From the NCBI GenBank assembly GCA_964036195.1, contig OZ038456.1, forward strand, positions 5,704,001 through 5,768,000: a stretch of DNA of 64,000 nt, written 5' to 3'. The DNA comes from Sphaerolaimus hirsutus (lineage: Eukaryota > Nematoda > Chromadorea > Monhysterida > Sphaerolaimidae). A program made the translations under genes and the position numbers. Under the pieces are notes generated by a model that had not been told where the DNA came from, did no database searches, and was given only the letters and a program-made list of their open reading frames with translations. Of the stretch, positions 1-11,399 are shown one piece after another (within the stretch, counting starts at the first letter, position 1; each line of letters starts with the position of its first letter).

Positions 1-244
1 ACCCCCGGGGGGTTTATTTTTTCAGAGTGAAAATTTTGAGAGAAAAACGTGAAAAATGCAACAATAACCACCATTTGTAAGTTTTTACAGCCTTTTATAA
101 GGATGTAGATGGTAATATAAACGATGTTCTAACATAACACAGTAAGTGTTTTGAACGTCTGTTATGAATTTCCCGGACCACAAATTCATAGTGCCCATTT
201 CGAGGGGGGTATTTCGAGGGGGGGTATTTCGAGGAAATACGGTA
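1..244. mobile_element. CCGTATT-group element, partial (cut by window edge)
   Basis: The window opens inside an element whose right end reads as repeated TATTTCGAGGGGGG words and closes with GAGGAAATACGGTA. The same right end recurs at 30534, 34141, 38286 and 42921. The left part lies outside the window. No protein-coding content. Confidence 0.6.
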
Positions 245-299
245 TGGCCAAAAATATAGTCAAAAATTGTGTGAAACAAGCAAAAAGTAATGAAAATGA

Positions 300-1328
300 C
301 TGATTTTGAGCGACATTTCTCGAAAATTTTGGCGACATTTCTCAAAACTACTCACGTTTACGTTCTTTTGCGGGGAAAAGTACGTTTACTCACGTTCATG
401 GTTGGTTTTAGTAAAATTCTTTTTACTAAAATTGTATTTTATTTTTATTAAAATTGTATTTTATTTTTATTTTATTCATGTTTCAGTTTATTTTATTTTA
501 TTTTATTCTGAAATGTCATTAATAAAATAAAATGAAACCATTTTACAAAAATTTTACAAATATTTTACAAAAATTTTACAAAAAATCGGAAATCTTGGAT
601 GCAAGGACATAAAAAATTTTTTGTAAACTTGTGACATGGGTAGCGACTGCGAGGTCGGTATTTTGTATTTTGACCCTCAGAGGGAGCTAATTGCTCCTCC
701 CAAGGGAAGATAGCTAAAAGTGGGTTGTTGTTTTTTGGGTGGGGGGTGGCTTGCGGGATTCAATATATTTATAGGCTTTTTCAAGGTATGGAACGAAGAA
801 AATAAGAAAAAAAATCACAAATTAGTGATTTTTAAGGTGAAAATATTTTAAAAAATGTGAAAATTGGCAATTTTGAGCAACAATATTTCTCAATCACAAC
901 AATGAAAGATACAACAAGGCACTAGTTCTGCAAATTGGCAGCTAGAAACTTAAGCAACATGATAGAAAACTTTCTATAAAATTGAACAGACACTCGAGCT
1001 TTTGTAAAATTTTACTAAAATTGTACAAAAATTCGAATTATTGTACAATTTTACTAAAATTTTACAAAAATTCGAATTTTAGTAAAATTGTATTTTTATT
1101 TTATTAATTTTCCATTTTATTTTATTTTATTTTATTCCCCAATTTTCCATTTTATTTTTATTTTATTTTTATTTTTTTCTGAGATTTTGCCAACCCTGCT
1201 CACGTTTACTAATGAGTAAAAGTAAAAAAATTTGACTTTGCGTTTTCTGTACTCAAGGTGTGAGTATAAAATAAATACTTTACGTTTACGTATACTTTGA
1301 ATAAAGTTCGGTACTTTTAACAACTCTG
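300..1328. mobile_element. GTAAACGTAAAG-word hAT-like element, fragment, interrupted
   Basis: Sequence on both sides of the element at 397-1198 belongs to one family, rich in ACTCACGTTTACG and GTAAAAGTAAA words. It ends with ACTTTTAACAACTCTG at 1328, the same terminus as the intact copies at 27220-27854 and 56391-56829. The left end is not clear. Confidence 0.5.
397..1198. mobile_element. hAT-like non-autonomous element, AAAATTTTAC-word family
   Basis: Starts CATGGTTGGTTTTAG and ends TTTTGCCAACCCTG. The 8-bp flanks CTCACGTT (389-396 and 1199-1206) are identical, the hAT-type target duplication. The body is dominated by runs such as AAAATTTTAC and TTTATTTTATTTTA. An internal segment at about 640-780 resembles the atagata/ctcctcc repeat seen near 48000, 53050 and 59200. 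No transposase. Confidence 0.8.
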
Positions 1329-1333
1329 CTCGA

Positions 1334-1725
1334 AATACCGCCAGGTCTGAGCGAGCTGAGGAAAAATAACCCCCATAGAAATAGCCCCAGGAAATCTGGA
1401 TTAATGTACATCATGTATGTATGCAATGTAAATACAAGATATCTCAACTCAATTGTTGCAAATTTTCATCACAGCTACATATAATTAATTTACCTAGTTT
1501 GTGTGGATATAGGTACGCGTAAATATATAGGTATGACCAGATATATCCTGTTTGGTTACATTTTTGGCCAATTTTGGGTATGCAAAACCTGTTCTTTACT
1601 AATTACGATCCTCCACGAAAATTCCTGACGCAATAATAACCCCCCTCGAATACCCCCCCCCCACTCGAATGAAACTCCCCTCGAATATCGCTGGCGAAAT
1701 CATAAACTCACTGGAATATTTCGAG
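1334..1725. mobile_element. CCGTATT-group element, degraded
   Basis: Words such as CTCGAAATACCGCC, ACCCCCCTCGAATACCCC and TTTCGAG mark a decayed member of the TCGAAATACCCCC family. The interior resembles the atgtacatcatgtatg segment seen in the copies near 31970, 37970 and 40400. The ends are not well preserved. Confidence 0.5.
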
Positions 1726-1734
1726 AAAATATGA

Positions 1735-1962
1735 TACCGTAAATCCTCTACTAATGCGACTGTCTTAAAAAGTAAGCGTACAAGTGAGTACAGATACTTT
1801 TTTCAAACTGTAGTAGTTTTGTAGTAAGTTCACTCAACTACTACAAAAGTATGCGTATGCGTACTTTTTGAGTAAAACTAAACGCATTAAAAAGTGTCGT
1901 CGCAATATATTGGAGGGGTGGCATTATTGGAGGGGGGTCGCAATAATAGAGTATTTACGGTA
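1735..1962. mobile_element. CCGTAAAT-ended miniature inverted-repeat element
   Basis: Left end TACCGTAAATCCTCTACTAA and the complement of the right end (TACCGTAAATACTCTATTAT) match over about 26 bp with four differences. GCGACCCCCCTCC and TTGGAGGGG words lie inside the right end. The first bases match the CCGTATT group, but the subterminal word is different. Confidence 0.65.
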
Positions 1963-2041
1963 AATAGAAAACCAGCGTCTGATGAAGGGCAGAAACAGCG
2001 CACATCCATCATTTTTGTTGTCACGCATGACGACTGTGTTC

Positions 2042-2317
2042 TAACGATGGCAAACCCCCCCGGAAAAAAAAGTATTGAAATTTTTAAGTGTTTTTCTAAA
2101 ATGAATTTTCGAATTTTTCCTCAAAATAATTTTCGACATTCGAATTTAATTTTCGTATTTTGAATGTTCGAATCTTTTTGAACAATTTTCCAAGATTTTG
2201 GAAAAAATCGATTTTTATGTGTTTTTTCCAGGGGTGAAATAAAAATTCGAAAATTATGAAAAAATTCGAAAATTCGAAAATGTTTACGAATTTTCGAATC
2301 TTTTTTTGCCATCGTTA
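2042..2317. mobile_element. hAT-like element, TTCGAA-word family
   Basis: Terminal inverted repeat TAACGATGGCAAA / TTTGCCATCGTTA with identical 8-bp flanks CTGTGTTC at 2034-2041 and 2318-2325. The 276-bp body is built from ATTCGAAAATT-type words. A relative without clear ends lies near 35265-35375. Confidence 0.8.
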
Positions 2318-2478
2318 CTGTGTTCAGAAAGGTGATATTCTTTTAGCCGAATGGCACTCCAGTTTAATCAACGGCTGTTTATCTACAAAGGGCATTGTTC
2401 CGTGCAATGGCAGTGTAGCCAGTGGAGCGAGACCACGGGGCAGTCGCAGCCAATGTAAAGTGTCAAATGTCATACAAA

Positions 2479-2660
2479 TAGTGATGGCAAAGCGCCAGGA
2501 AAAATGGCGCCATGGCGCCAGTCAAAAAATTGGCGCCGGGCGACAGAAAAAATGGCGCCAGGCGCCAATGGTGCCACGGCGCCATCTAAAAAAATTGCGC
2601 CGGGCGCCAAACGGCGCCAGAAACAATGGCGCCAGGCGCCAAAATGGCGCCAACAATCAA
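2479..2660. mobile_element. GGCGCC-word hAT-like element, right end lost
   Basis: Begins TAGTGATGGCAAAGCGCC, like the intact copies at 54673 and 58566, then runs as ATGGCGCCA words. The matching right end is not visible. An open frame here is only the repeat read in phase. Confidence 0.55.
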
Positions 2661-2784
2661 ATTCAATGTTTAGGCATAGGTATATATCATCACAGATGCA
2701 TGTTTAGGAAGCAAAATGTTATGCCATTATCTTTCTGATGGTGGAAAACCACAGAACTCATTTTATCATGAATATAATGTACAA

Positions 2785-3420
2785 TATTTCCTGGAAATAC
2801 CCCAAGTCGGTTTACTATTTCGTCAACGAATTTTGACGGGACGGGGGGTTTATTCAAGGGGCTTTTTGGAGCGGGATCTACTATTTCACCAAGTAGATCC
2901 ATTTTTCGCTAGATATTCACCCCAAAACCAATACCCTCAAAACTTTTGCGAGCTGGGGCAATAATACCCCCCCCCTGAAATACCCCTTTCTGCCATAGTT
3001 GTTATAATATAATGTGTTGACATTTACTTGAAAAATCCATATCCTCAAATACTGAGTAAATACATTTACATTTTGCTCTGAAAAAAGTAACTGTAACCAC
3101 ATGTGTAGTGTTTAAAAGTACCCGATTAGGTACAGAAAATGTATTTCATAAATTTTGAAATGGGACATACAAGGTACAGGTACACTGTTTTGAATTTACA
3201 GAAGTGCTTAGATTTGAAATCAGGGACCAGGGTATATTTATGTTTCAAAATTCTATTTGGATCACTGTTCTGTGTTTACTTTTGTGGTTTTTGTTTGAAG
3301 ATTTGGAGTTTGTGGTATAAAACAATGAACATGAACCAAAACTTGCAATGCTACCAAAAAAATTCAAATGTAAATGTGCTTTATTTCCCTCAAAATGTGA
3401 CATTTAGCAGATAAGGCACA
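2785..3420. repeat. Decayed CCGTATT-group and GTAAACG-word fragments
   Basis: 2785-2995 holds GGAAATACCCC, GGGGTTTATTC and CCTGAAATACCCC words of the CCGTATT group. 3000-3420 holds TACTGAGTAAATAC and AAAAAGTA words of the family intact at 27220. No gene is seen. Confidence 0.4.
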
Positions 3421-3439
3421 TAAATATGGAAAAATATTA

Positions 3440-3566
3440 TCTGTCATCGTGGCATCTTGGCGCCCTTTCTGGCGCCATCCAAAACAATGGCGCCGGGCGC
3501 CAAATTGGCGCCAGCGAAAATGGCGCCAGGGGCCAAGGGCGCCATGGCGCCATTAGAAATAAAGTC
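3440..3566. repeat. GGCGCC-word cluster
   Basis: Dense TGGCGCC and GGCGCCA words without clear ends; a fragment of the family intact at 58566-58770. From 3566 to 4110 I see only AT-rich sequence and, near 3830-3930, AATAGAACGGC words related to the TCTAATAGAAGGGCG family. Confidence 0.5.
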
Positions 3567-4111
3567 AAAAGTGTCAAACGTCATGTAAAATAACATGCAA
3601 AATGGCAACTCGTTTGGCTAAATGGCAAATGGCAAAATGGCAACACAAATATTAGAAAAATGGGTGGTGAGAAGAGAACATCCAAGGTGTTCAAGCAGAA
3701 CTATGATTTAGGGTTATTTTCACATTTGGTTTTGTTTGAATTGATGCTCTGATAGTAAACTATAGTTCATTTTTCATTTTTAAGAAATGTTCAAATGAAA
3801 AATACCAGAAAAATATTGGTAAAAAATATAACGGCAGCCTCCAATAGAACAGCATCACTAATAGAATGGCAGGTAAAAAAGTTGGCGAAAAAAATAGAAC
3901 GGCGCTCTTCTATTAGAATAAGTTCATTGTTTCGGTTCTGACGGCATTCAAGAAAATACGCTTGCACTTTCTACTCCACACTCCAGAGTAACGATGTTAC
4001 TTCCCGTTTGAATTTATCTTTTAACTCCCCTCGTGAGAAAATCTTATTTAAATGATGATTACGGCAAGCCATGGCATGGTGTTCCGCCTAAACTTCACTA
4101 GGCAGTTTGGC

Positions 4112-4312
4112 GGCCCACACACTAGTTGACACATGTGTCACTGTCAACTGGTTTTTGTCAACTCAGATTTCGGCTTCACGTGTCGCTGAGCGATCTTCCA
4201 ATGCACTTGCGTAATAATTATGTTTCAACATTGCCGCATGTCCATTGAAGCGTTGACAATCTGAGTTGACAAAAACCAGTTGACAGTGACACATGTGTCA
4301 ACTAGCATGCGG
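4112..4312. repeat. Palindromic element with TAGTTGACA arms
   Basis: Arms of about 60 bp (4112-4172 and 4255-4312) are inverted copies sharing CTAGTTGACACATGTGTCAC and CAACTGGTTTTTGTCAACTC. They enclose a unique loop of about 80 bp. Related ends containing CACACTAGTTGACA lie near 33095 and 48900. Confidence 0.7.
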
Positions 4313-4691
4313 GCAACCGTTAAACGGGAACTTGGTTCCTCAATCTGTTGCGGGAAGTGCATAAATACATCAGTAACTTTGTAGCAAGTGGGGGAGTAGT
4401 AAATGCGGAGACTGTGCACGCACACTCGCGCCGCTAAAAAGTCCACAAATCTGCGGCCTATTCAATTCGCTGCGAAGCGTTCAATCGCCGGTTTCGTGAC
4501 GTCGGTTCATCAGCTCGAGAGGGGGGGGGGGGTTTAGTCTTTTTAAGTTCGGAAACGTGCAAAACTGGAGGGAAGTGGGACGCGCTGCGACAGTTCTAGA
4601 ACATTGAATTCTTTTGGTTCCCGATCGGAAACATTTGAGCTTTTTCCCTGGAGTGTAGATACTTTATAAACGTGGCTTCTTCTCTCCTGAC

Positions 4692-4995
4692 TAATGATGG
4701 ACAGGCGCCAGGACATTGGCGACGAGCGCCATTGGCGCCATGGCGCTTTTTCCGAATACTAGCGCCAAGAGCCAATGGCGCCAGAGCCAATGGCGCCAGA
4801 GCAAAATGGCGCCAGCGCCAGAAGCGCCATGGCGTTTTTCCATCACTACTCGCGACTAGTGATGGCAAAAAGCACCAGTACTTTCGCGCCAAGCGCCAAT
4901 GGCGCCAGACCAAAATGGCGCCAAGCGCCAGAAGCGCCATGGCGCTTTTTGCTTCGGCGCCAGGCAAAAATAGTCATGGCGCTTTTCCACCACTA
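4692..4995. mobile_element. Two tandem GGCGCC-word hAT-like elements
   Basis: First unit 4692-4848 (TAATGATGG...CCATCACTA), second 4857-4995 (TAGTGATGG...CCACCACTA), separated by 8 bp (CTCGCGAC). The left flank CTCCTGAC matches this spacer at 6 of 8 positions. The two-unit layout is the same as at 54673-55450. The long open frame across here is repeat, not a gene. Confidence 0.6.
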
Positions 4996-5053
4996 CTCCA
5001 GAAGTGGTGGAAAAGAGGCGCATGGATTGATAGTCGAGGGTGCTTACTCACAG

Positions 5054-5223
5054 CGGGGAACATCCAAAGACTGAGGAAATTAGATAGAATGCAAACAACT
5101 CTGGAAAATAGCCAGGAAATTGAAGTGACTGTGCCAATGAGGGAAACCTCTGGGAAACTTCCCATAATAAAGGAGAAATCGAGAATTGGATATGACAGAA
5201 CCTTAATAATAATCGCTTCAAAG
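5054..5223 (+). CDS. Candidate orphan internal exon
   Basis: A 170-nt block is open in one frame, bounded by TTACTCACAG at its left and CAAAG followed by GTATAAAT at its right. It would enter in phase 1 and leave in phase 0. The 56 or so residues (including RMQTTLENSQ and PMRETSGK) are hydrophilic and not repeat-like. I do not recognise the product, and I see no partner exon within several kb either side. It may also be a chance open stretch. Confidence 0.25.
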
Positions 5224-5279
5224 GTATAAATTTGATAGGTCAAGCAGCCCAGCAGACCATTTAACATCTAAACTGTTTT

Positions 5280-6520
5280 GCATCAGACATTTAGGTAGTG
5301 CTACCTTGGCATCAAAAACTGCCTCAATTCGCAACATAACTTAACTTGGCAATTTGACATCACAAATGTGCCCTACTTTGCGTGAAAAGGTGCTTCGCTT
5401 AACATCAACTTAAAATACTGTGGAATGTTGCATCTTATAGTGTGCTAATTTGCATTTTGCATAGCAGTCCATTTTTTGTGACAGTGCTGAGTGCCTCCCT
5501 TTACATCAAGAAGTGCATAAGACATCACACATTTATTATGTACAAATCTGATAGATAAAGCAAGCGGGTGATGTGTGAACATAAGGCAGCCTTCACAAAG
5601 TTGTGATGACAAAGCTATAGTTAAGAAAAATGTTTGCATTGACAGACAAAATAAATGTCTCATACGGGATAAAATGAAAGTGAAAATGGTTCAACATGTT
5701 TACTCCAGTTAAACATTTCTCATCACATAGAACCATATGAATGACACTGATTTAAAAAGTATATGTGGGTAAAATACAGTACATGTCATGAATTATGCAG
5801 TGCTGAACAGTGTTATAAGCTTTATAAATGAATAATAAGAAATGTAAAATGTCTTTACTTCAATGTATGCGCGAGCAATAAGCATTTTCAAGCACAATTT
5901 TTATTTAATAATTACCACAAGCAATTTTCACCAACAACAGAATTACATCTGTTCCTTAAATATTTAGCCAGATCAAAACCAATTTGATGCAATAAATAAG
6001 CCAAATTTGTGCCTAGGTGCTGCCAATATAACAAAGCTTCCAATGCGTTCACTGGCTGTGTGTATTCTTGGCAGATTCATGTGGTGCACTGTCATTTGAA
6101 GTGGTGCAAATTTTGATGCAAAATGAAGCATTCCCTGATGTCAAAATTTTACTGCAAAGTTGATGTGAAAGATGCAGTTGATTCTGCAAAGTGAGGCAGA
6201 AGTATGATGTAAAAAAATGATGTGAAGTGTATCAGTTCCTCAAGGGAATTTGGGTATACTCGGCGGACATCACACTTAGTATGTAAACCTACCATAACCC
6301 ACCTTAATAATGAACCAAAAATTATACAGCTTTTACGTTATAATATTTCGTTTTTACTATGGAATAATTAATTACGAAATTTGTAAAAACATTTTATTCA
6401 TCAAATTATGGTAGGTTTCCATACTAAGTGTGCTGTCCGCCGAGTATACTTCATGTTTGATGCGAAATGTGTGTATGATGTGAAATGATGCAAACGCGGC
6501 CTTGAGCATAACTGTTCAGT
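5280..6520. repeat. Region of GATGCAAAATG words with an inserted palindrome
   Basis: Words such as GATGCAAAATG, ATTTGACATCAC and GATGTGAAATG recur in both orientations at 5300-5420, 6090-6250 and 6450-6500, suggesting an old foldback element. The palindrome at 6255-6448 sits inside its right part. The AT-rich middle (5420-6060) shows nothing recognisable. Confidence 0.4.
6255..6448. mobile_element. TATACTCGGCGGACA palindromic miniature element
   Basis: Inverted arms TATACTCGGCGGACATCACA / complement at 6400-6448, continuing through CTTAGTATG and CCTACCATAA, about 48 bp each. The loop carries AATGAACCAAAAATT and CTATGGAATAATTAATT. A homologous copy lies at 29784-29978, and a nested, decayed one at 28711-29010. 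Confidence 0.75.
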
Positions 6521-7078
6521 AAATTGCTGCACGCAGTTCCAACACTTTATACTGAACCCAAAGGCCCTCCCACACATTTTTGCATAATTTGTTAACTCGT
6601 CAGACAGTAGGCTATGTTTGCCATCAGAAGATCGACTGTCACTTGAACTTACTGAAAGTGTCACAGTGCTTTTTTATGTTGCGGGAAAATTTGCACAAAT
6701 TTGGGCCTCCCGCACAACAAACTTTTGTCGCGCAAAAAACTGCGCGAAAAAATTTGGTGCCATGGCGTCAACACCCTTTGGCGCCCTCAAATGGCGCCAG
6801 CGCCACGGCGCCATTCCATCACTACCCGCGCGACAAACTTGTGTCACGAAAAAACTGCGCGATAGAATTTTGTTGTGCATTGGAACTTATTCCGACCCCA
6901 AAAAACGCTCAATTTTCCGCCCGCGCGGCGCAGTGAGTAGCATCGCATGCACTTCCGATCGTGGCCCAGAAATCAGCTAGAGTATCTGCTATCTACTGCA
7001 CGTGCGCACATTTTAATGTTCGATACTTTGATGTTTTTGCTAGAGTGTTGAAAACATGGCTCGAGAGTCCATGGCGAT

Positions 7079-8285
7079 ACGGTTCAAACGGGATCGATTT
7101 TTCGGAATCGGGATAGGGATTGGATTTTTCGGGATTTCCGTATCGGGATCGGGATCAAAGTTGTTAAAAGTGCAGATCTTTTCCAAAGTATATGTAAATG
7201 AAAAGTATTTATTTTTACTCAACCCAGAATACAGAAAACGTAAAGTAAATTTTGTTTACCTTTACTCTACGTACTACTTTTACTTTGTTCATGTTACATT
7301 AAAACACCATGTTCAAATGAAAAATCTGTGAAAAATGTCGGTGAAAACCGCAGAGTTGTTAAAAGGTACGTACGTTTACTCGAAAAATACGCGTACATTT
7401 ACATATACTTTTTAAAAAAATACCGTACGCACTTGTACGCGTACACTTTCAAAGCGTACGCGTACGGAAAATGTATTTATGAAAATTTAATGTGGGACAT
7501 ATTTATAAAGTAACTACACTGCTATGTATTTACAGAAGTGGTTCCATTGGATATTTTAGATATGCGGGGGTAGTGCCTTTGAAAATTTTAAAATTCGCAA
7601 CCAAATCGAAATGGTTGTGGAGACAATGGATGTGGTAAACGAGTCGGGAGAACGATGATTTTTATCTCCTAGAAAAAAGAGACCTTGAAAACTATATAAT
7701 CTGTCATTTGCTTATAGAAAAACATACGTTGTGCTGTACACATGAAAAAGTGCCCACTTTTACACATTCTATGAAGAAAAGTAGTTGTTTCTACACTCAC
7801 AAAAAAGTACCCACATTTACGCGTACGTACGAGTAAAAAAAAAGTATTTTACGTTTTCTATACTTTGTGGTGAGTAAAAATAAAATACTTTACGTTTACA
7901 TATACTTTTAAAAAAGTTCAGTAATTCTAACAACTCTGGAAAACCGGCAGCCTCCAATAGAACGGCAGGTAAAAAAGTTGACGAAAAAATAGAATTACGT
8001 TAGTTTGAATTACGAATACCTAGTTCTATTAGAAGAAATATGGTAATCACCCATCAGAAATACGTTTTCTGTGCTAGAGTACTTTCAAAAAGTATTTGAA
8101 ATGCGAGTACAGGAACTTTCTTTCGGTGGAAACGTAAACGTATTTACACTTGAGTATATGCATTTATCGAGTAAAAGTATCGGGATTTACTTTTCGGGAT
8201 CGGGATGGTTTGTTCGATATTTCGTGATCGGGACCACAAAATCCCCTTTCGGCATTCGGGATCGAGTCCTCCCATTTGAACCTTA
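7079..8285. mobile_element. GATCCC/GGGATC-word hAT-like element with insertions
   Basis: Ends TACGGTTCAAACGGGATC and CCATTTGAACCTTA match the termini of the intact copies at 50779 and 52026. GGGATCGGGAT words occupy only 7090-7160 and 8175-8275. The middle is sequence of the GTAAACGTAAAG and AATAGAACGGC families, that is, later insertions. Flanking 8-mers match only partly, so the copy is old. Confidence 0.55.
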
Positions 8286-8534
8286 CAGAACGAGTGAAAA
8301 TAAACAAGCGCACGAATGGGAGCAACAGATCTTTAGCGAAGCGGCATTTATCTTTTTTCTCGGTTAGCTTTCTGGTGAAACAAGACAGACAACTTTAAGT
8401 ATTCGCAGCAAAAAAATGAGTGCGTGAAGCGTGATGGCTAAATGCACGTGAAGCACTAGCAAATATCGCGAAATTTATGGTGAAGTGTCTTCCACACGCT
8501 TCAGGCGCTTCAAAAATGGTGGAAGACACTTCAC

Positions 8535-8645
8535 GATTTGAGGGGGGGGGGTATTCGAGGCAGGGGTTATTTTTTCATCACTTCTCTAACAGGGGGGTAT
8601 AATTATATATACAAGAGGGGAATTATTCGAGTGAATACGGTATAT
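8535..8645. repeat. CCGTATT-group fragment
   Basis: GGGGGGTATTCGAGG, GGGGAATTATTCGAGT and the end GAATACGGTA mark a short right-end fragment. Just upstream (8460-8535) is a small inverted pair, GAAGTGTCTTCCAC / GTGGAAGACACTTC. Confidence 0.5.
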
Positions 8646-8967
8646 TTTCTGGAAAAAAATGCATCTTTGGAACGCGAAACGCGAATTCGACAGAATCCGA
8701 CAGATACCTATTTACAATGGCTAATTGATCGAAAATTAAGATAGTTTTTACACATTTTTTACGGCATTTCGACAGTGACCAGAAATGAACGTATTTACGC
8801 ACTGCACGGAAACTGCACTGTGCAGAGAATTTCCGTATTTTTGCAATTATCGAAAGCAATTTTATGGCAATGAGTCCTGATTGTGGGCAATCAAACTAAG
8901 AGCCCCACGTATTTATAACTATCCATCAAAAATTCAAATCAAAAAAGTCATTATTCACTGGCTACCT

Positions 8968-9390
8968 TAAGCGGCGTTTACACTGCAAAATGTGCCGACA
9001 ATTCGAAAAGTGAAAAAGTTCCATAAATCCAGAATAAAGTTCCATATCTGCGAGAAAAAACAGGTCAGTATACTCACTAGTTAGTTGCACTCACATGCCA
9101 AATTTCAGATAAATCGGCCATTTTGTTCCAGAGTTATAAGCATTTTAAAAATTTCACGTTGTCGGTTCGCTTTTTTTGATCGAAAAAATCTTGTTGTCGG
9201 CACAAGCTTTTGATTGGCGACAATGTGACATTGAGCGCTTGTCGTCACAAGAAAAAAAATGTTTTCATGTGAGCCTGGTTTTTGTTGTTGATTGTCGCCA
9301 CGAGCTGCGAACGTGTTTTTTTCTTCATTTTTTTGTGACGACACCGACTTGACCACAGTTGCTTATAAAAGTGTATGAGGGAGTGGTGTA
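8968..9390. repeat. GCGGCGTTTACACTGC-type repeat
   Basis: AAGCGGCGTTTACACTGC opens a block with TTGTCGGTTCG and TTGTCGTCACAA words. The same words, with the inverted end GCAGTGTAAACGCCGCTTTA, occur at 30800-31000. The two ends are not symmetric here, so the boundaries are uncertain. Confidence 0.4.
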
Positions 9391-9409
9391 GTGAGTGATA
9401 GGGGGGAAT

Positions 9410-9958
9410 GCATATGCTGTATTACCTCGAATTATCCCCCCATTGAATTTTTCTTCCTTGAAATACCCCCAGGGGGCAGTTCAAGACCATGTAAAAGACC
9501 CTGCAAAGTGTAAAATGTCATGTGTCACGTAAAAGACCCTGTAAAATGTCAGGGTTTATACTAGCTACATACTTATTTTCCATATTACCACAAAATACCC
9601 CCATGGGGGTTTATTATTTCGCCAGAAAAATTTGAGGGGGGTTAATTCGAGGGGGCAGTATTATTTCAACAGAAATTTTTGTAAGGATAGTAGTAAAAAG
9701 TTGGCATTGTCATACCCAAAACAGGTAATAAATGCATCCAAACAGGATGTATTTGGACAAAAAAATGTAGATTGCTACACAAACAAGTCTATGTGCAGCT
9801 GCAATACAAATAAGCAGTAAAAAATACATCATGCACATTGTATACATGATGTCAATCATTCTGGAGGGGAGGGTATTTCGAGGGGGGGTTTATTATTCTC
9901 ACCATTCATTTTTTATATTTTAATTTTTGTCACTCTTCCAATGTATTAGGGTGTAAAC
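9410..9958. repeat. CCGTATT-group fragments and TGTAAAATGTCA words
   Basis: GTATTACCTCGAATTATCCC at the left, several TTCGAGGGGG words and a GACCCTGTAAAATGTC cluster (9490-9560) are fragments of two repeat families described elsewhere in this window. No gene is seen. Confidence 0.4.
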
Positions 9959-10672
9959 TACCGTATTACCTCGAAATACCCCCATGGGGGTTTATTATTT
10001 CGCCAGCAAAATTTGAGGGGGGGGGGTTAATTCGAGGGGGGGTTTATTCGAGGGGGGGTTTTATTATTTCGTCAGAAATTTTCGTGAAATTCATAGTAAA
10101 GAATATGCGTTTTCATACACAAAAACGGTAATAAATGTGAGAAAGTAGGTCATATTTGGGCTCTAGGTGTACATATGTACACAAATGAGCGTATAAGTGT
10201 AACTGCAATGCAAATTAGTAAACACCTTCCCGGACAAGTTCACCACCCATTTTTTTATTTCACTTCGAATGCAATATCTCCGTCCATGGGGGTGTTATAA
10301 AGCTGAAACTTTGTATATATAAAGTTGTAAGACACCCTTACTCCCCAACAATGGGGGGAGGTGCGGCGACTCACTACAGGGTGGGTCGCCCTAGGTCTTA
10401 GAGGTCGTACAACTTTATATATACAAAGTTTCAGCTTTATAACACCCCCATGGACGGAGATATTGCATTCGAAGTGAAATAAAAAATGGGTGGTGAACTT
10501 GTCCGGGAAGGTGTTTAGTTATAAATACATCATGTACATTGTTTACATGATGTCCATCATACAGGAGGGGGTATTTCGAGGGGGGGGGTTTATTATTTCC
10601 CCAGCCGATTTTGAGGGGGGTTAATTCGAGGGGGGGTTTATTCAAGGGGGGATAATTCGAGGTAATACGGTA
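9959..10672. mobile_element. CCGTATT-group element, complete (TCGAAATACCCC word)
   Basis: Begins TACCGTATTACCTCGAAATA and ends TTCGAGGTAATACGGTA, a matched inverted end. Subterminal zones are rows of TTCGAGGGGGGTTTATT words. A second palindromic element is inserted inside (10219-10517). Flanks are only TA, so the target duplication is at most 2 bp. No coding frame. Confidence 0.8.
10219..10517. mobile_element. Near-perfect palindrome, ends TAAACACCTTCCCGG
   Basis: Arms of about 110 bp (10219-10335, 10407-10517) are inverted copies with only one visible difference, a T-run one base shorter. The unique centre (about 70 bp) contains CAACAATGGGGGGAGG. The near identity suggests recent formation or gene conversion between the arms. 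Confidence 0.8.
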
Positions 10673-10734
10673 TGTTTCTTATATGTTTTGCAGTATCAGA
10701 AATGAATATTCCCATTCTGTTGTACGTTGGCCGA

Positions 10735-11398
10735 TTTTGATGCCCTTCGAGTATGTTGGGGTTTGGGGTCTGGGCTATGACAAAAATTTTTTGTCATAGC
10801 CCTCAAATAATCCCCCAGACCTGAGATAAAAGGGGTCTAATAAAGGATAGTCATTTTACATGACTGAGCTGGTCGCTAGAATTTGAAGGCGAATAACTCG
10901 GCCATTTCTGGGCTGATTTTGACTGTTCAACACTTGGCACAATGATCGGCACGACCTGTAGATGCCGTTTTTGAGGTTGGATTAGTGATTTTTGAAGTTC
11001 TGAAGCAGAAGTTTGAAGTGTTACAATGTTTTATTGGAAATATATGTTGAGATAATTTTTCCGGTATGAATTCTTGTCGTCTAAACGATATGATAGCATG
11101 TTCAGAAACATTTTTTGCATTGAAAAACCGGGTCAAATCGGCATAAGGGATGTTGACATCACCAAGCCGACCTCATAAATGTACTCTACAGGTTGTGCCG
11201 ATCATTTTAAATGTTGAACGGTCAGAATCGGCCCAGAAATGGACGAGTTATTAAGCTCCAGAATTGATTGGCCATGCAAAATGACCGGGTTTTTATAGAC
11301 CCCCCTTATCTCAGGACTGGGGGCATATTCAAGGAAAAAAATTTTTTTGTCAAAGCCCAGACCCCAAACCCAAACATACTCAAAGGGCATCAAAACCG
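10735..11398. repeat. Long palindrome, CCCTTCGAGTATGTTGGGGT arms
   Basis: Left arm words (GATGCCCTTCGAGTATGTT, GGTCTGGGCTATGACAAAAA, TGATCGGCACGACCTGTAG) reappear inverted at 11170-11398. Each arm is about 250-270 bp with scattered mismatches, so it is older than 10219-10517. A 60-70-residue frame in the middle has no gene-like features. Confidence 0.65.
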
Positions 11399-11399
11399 G

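Noticed and set aside
306..530. 74-codon frame rich in Phe/Tyr/Ile
   Set aside because: It spans the boundary of a hAT-like element and translates AT-rich word repeats.
4672..5000. Long open frames on both strands over the GGCGCC clusters (also at 34370-34570 and 54570-55480)
   Set aside because: The GGCGCCA word lacks stop codons in several phases, so open frames follow automatically; the translations are Trp/Arg/Ala-rich repeats with no gene features.
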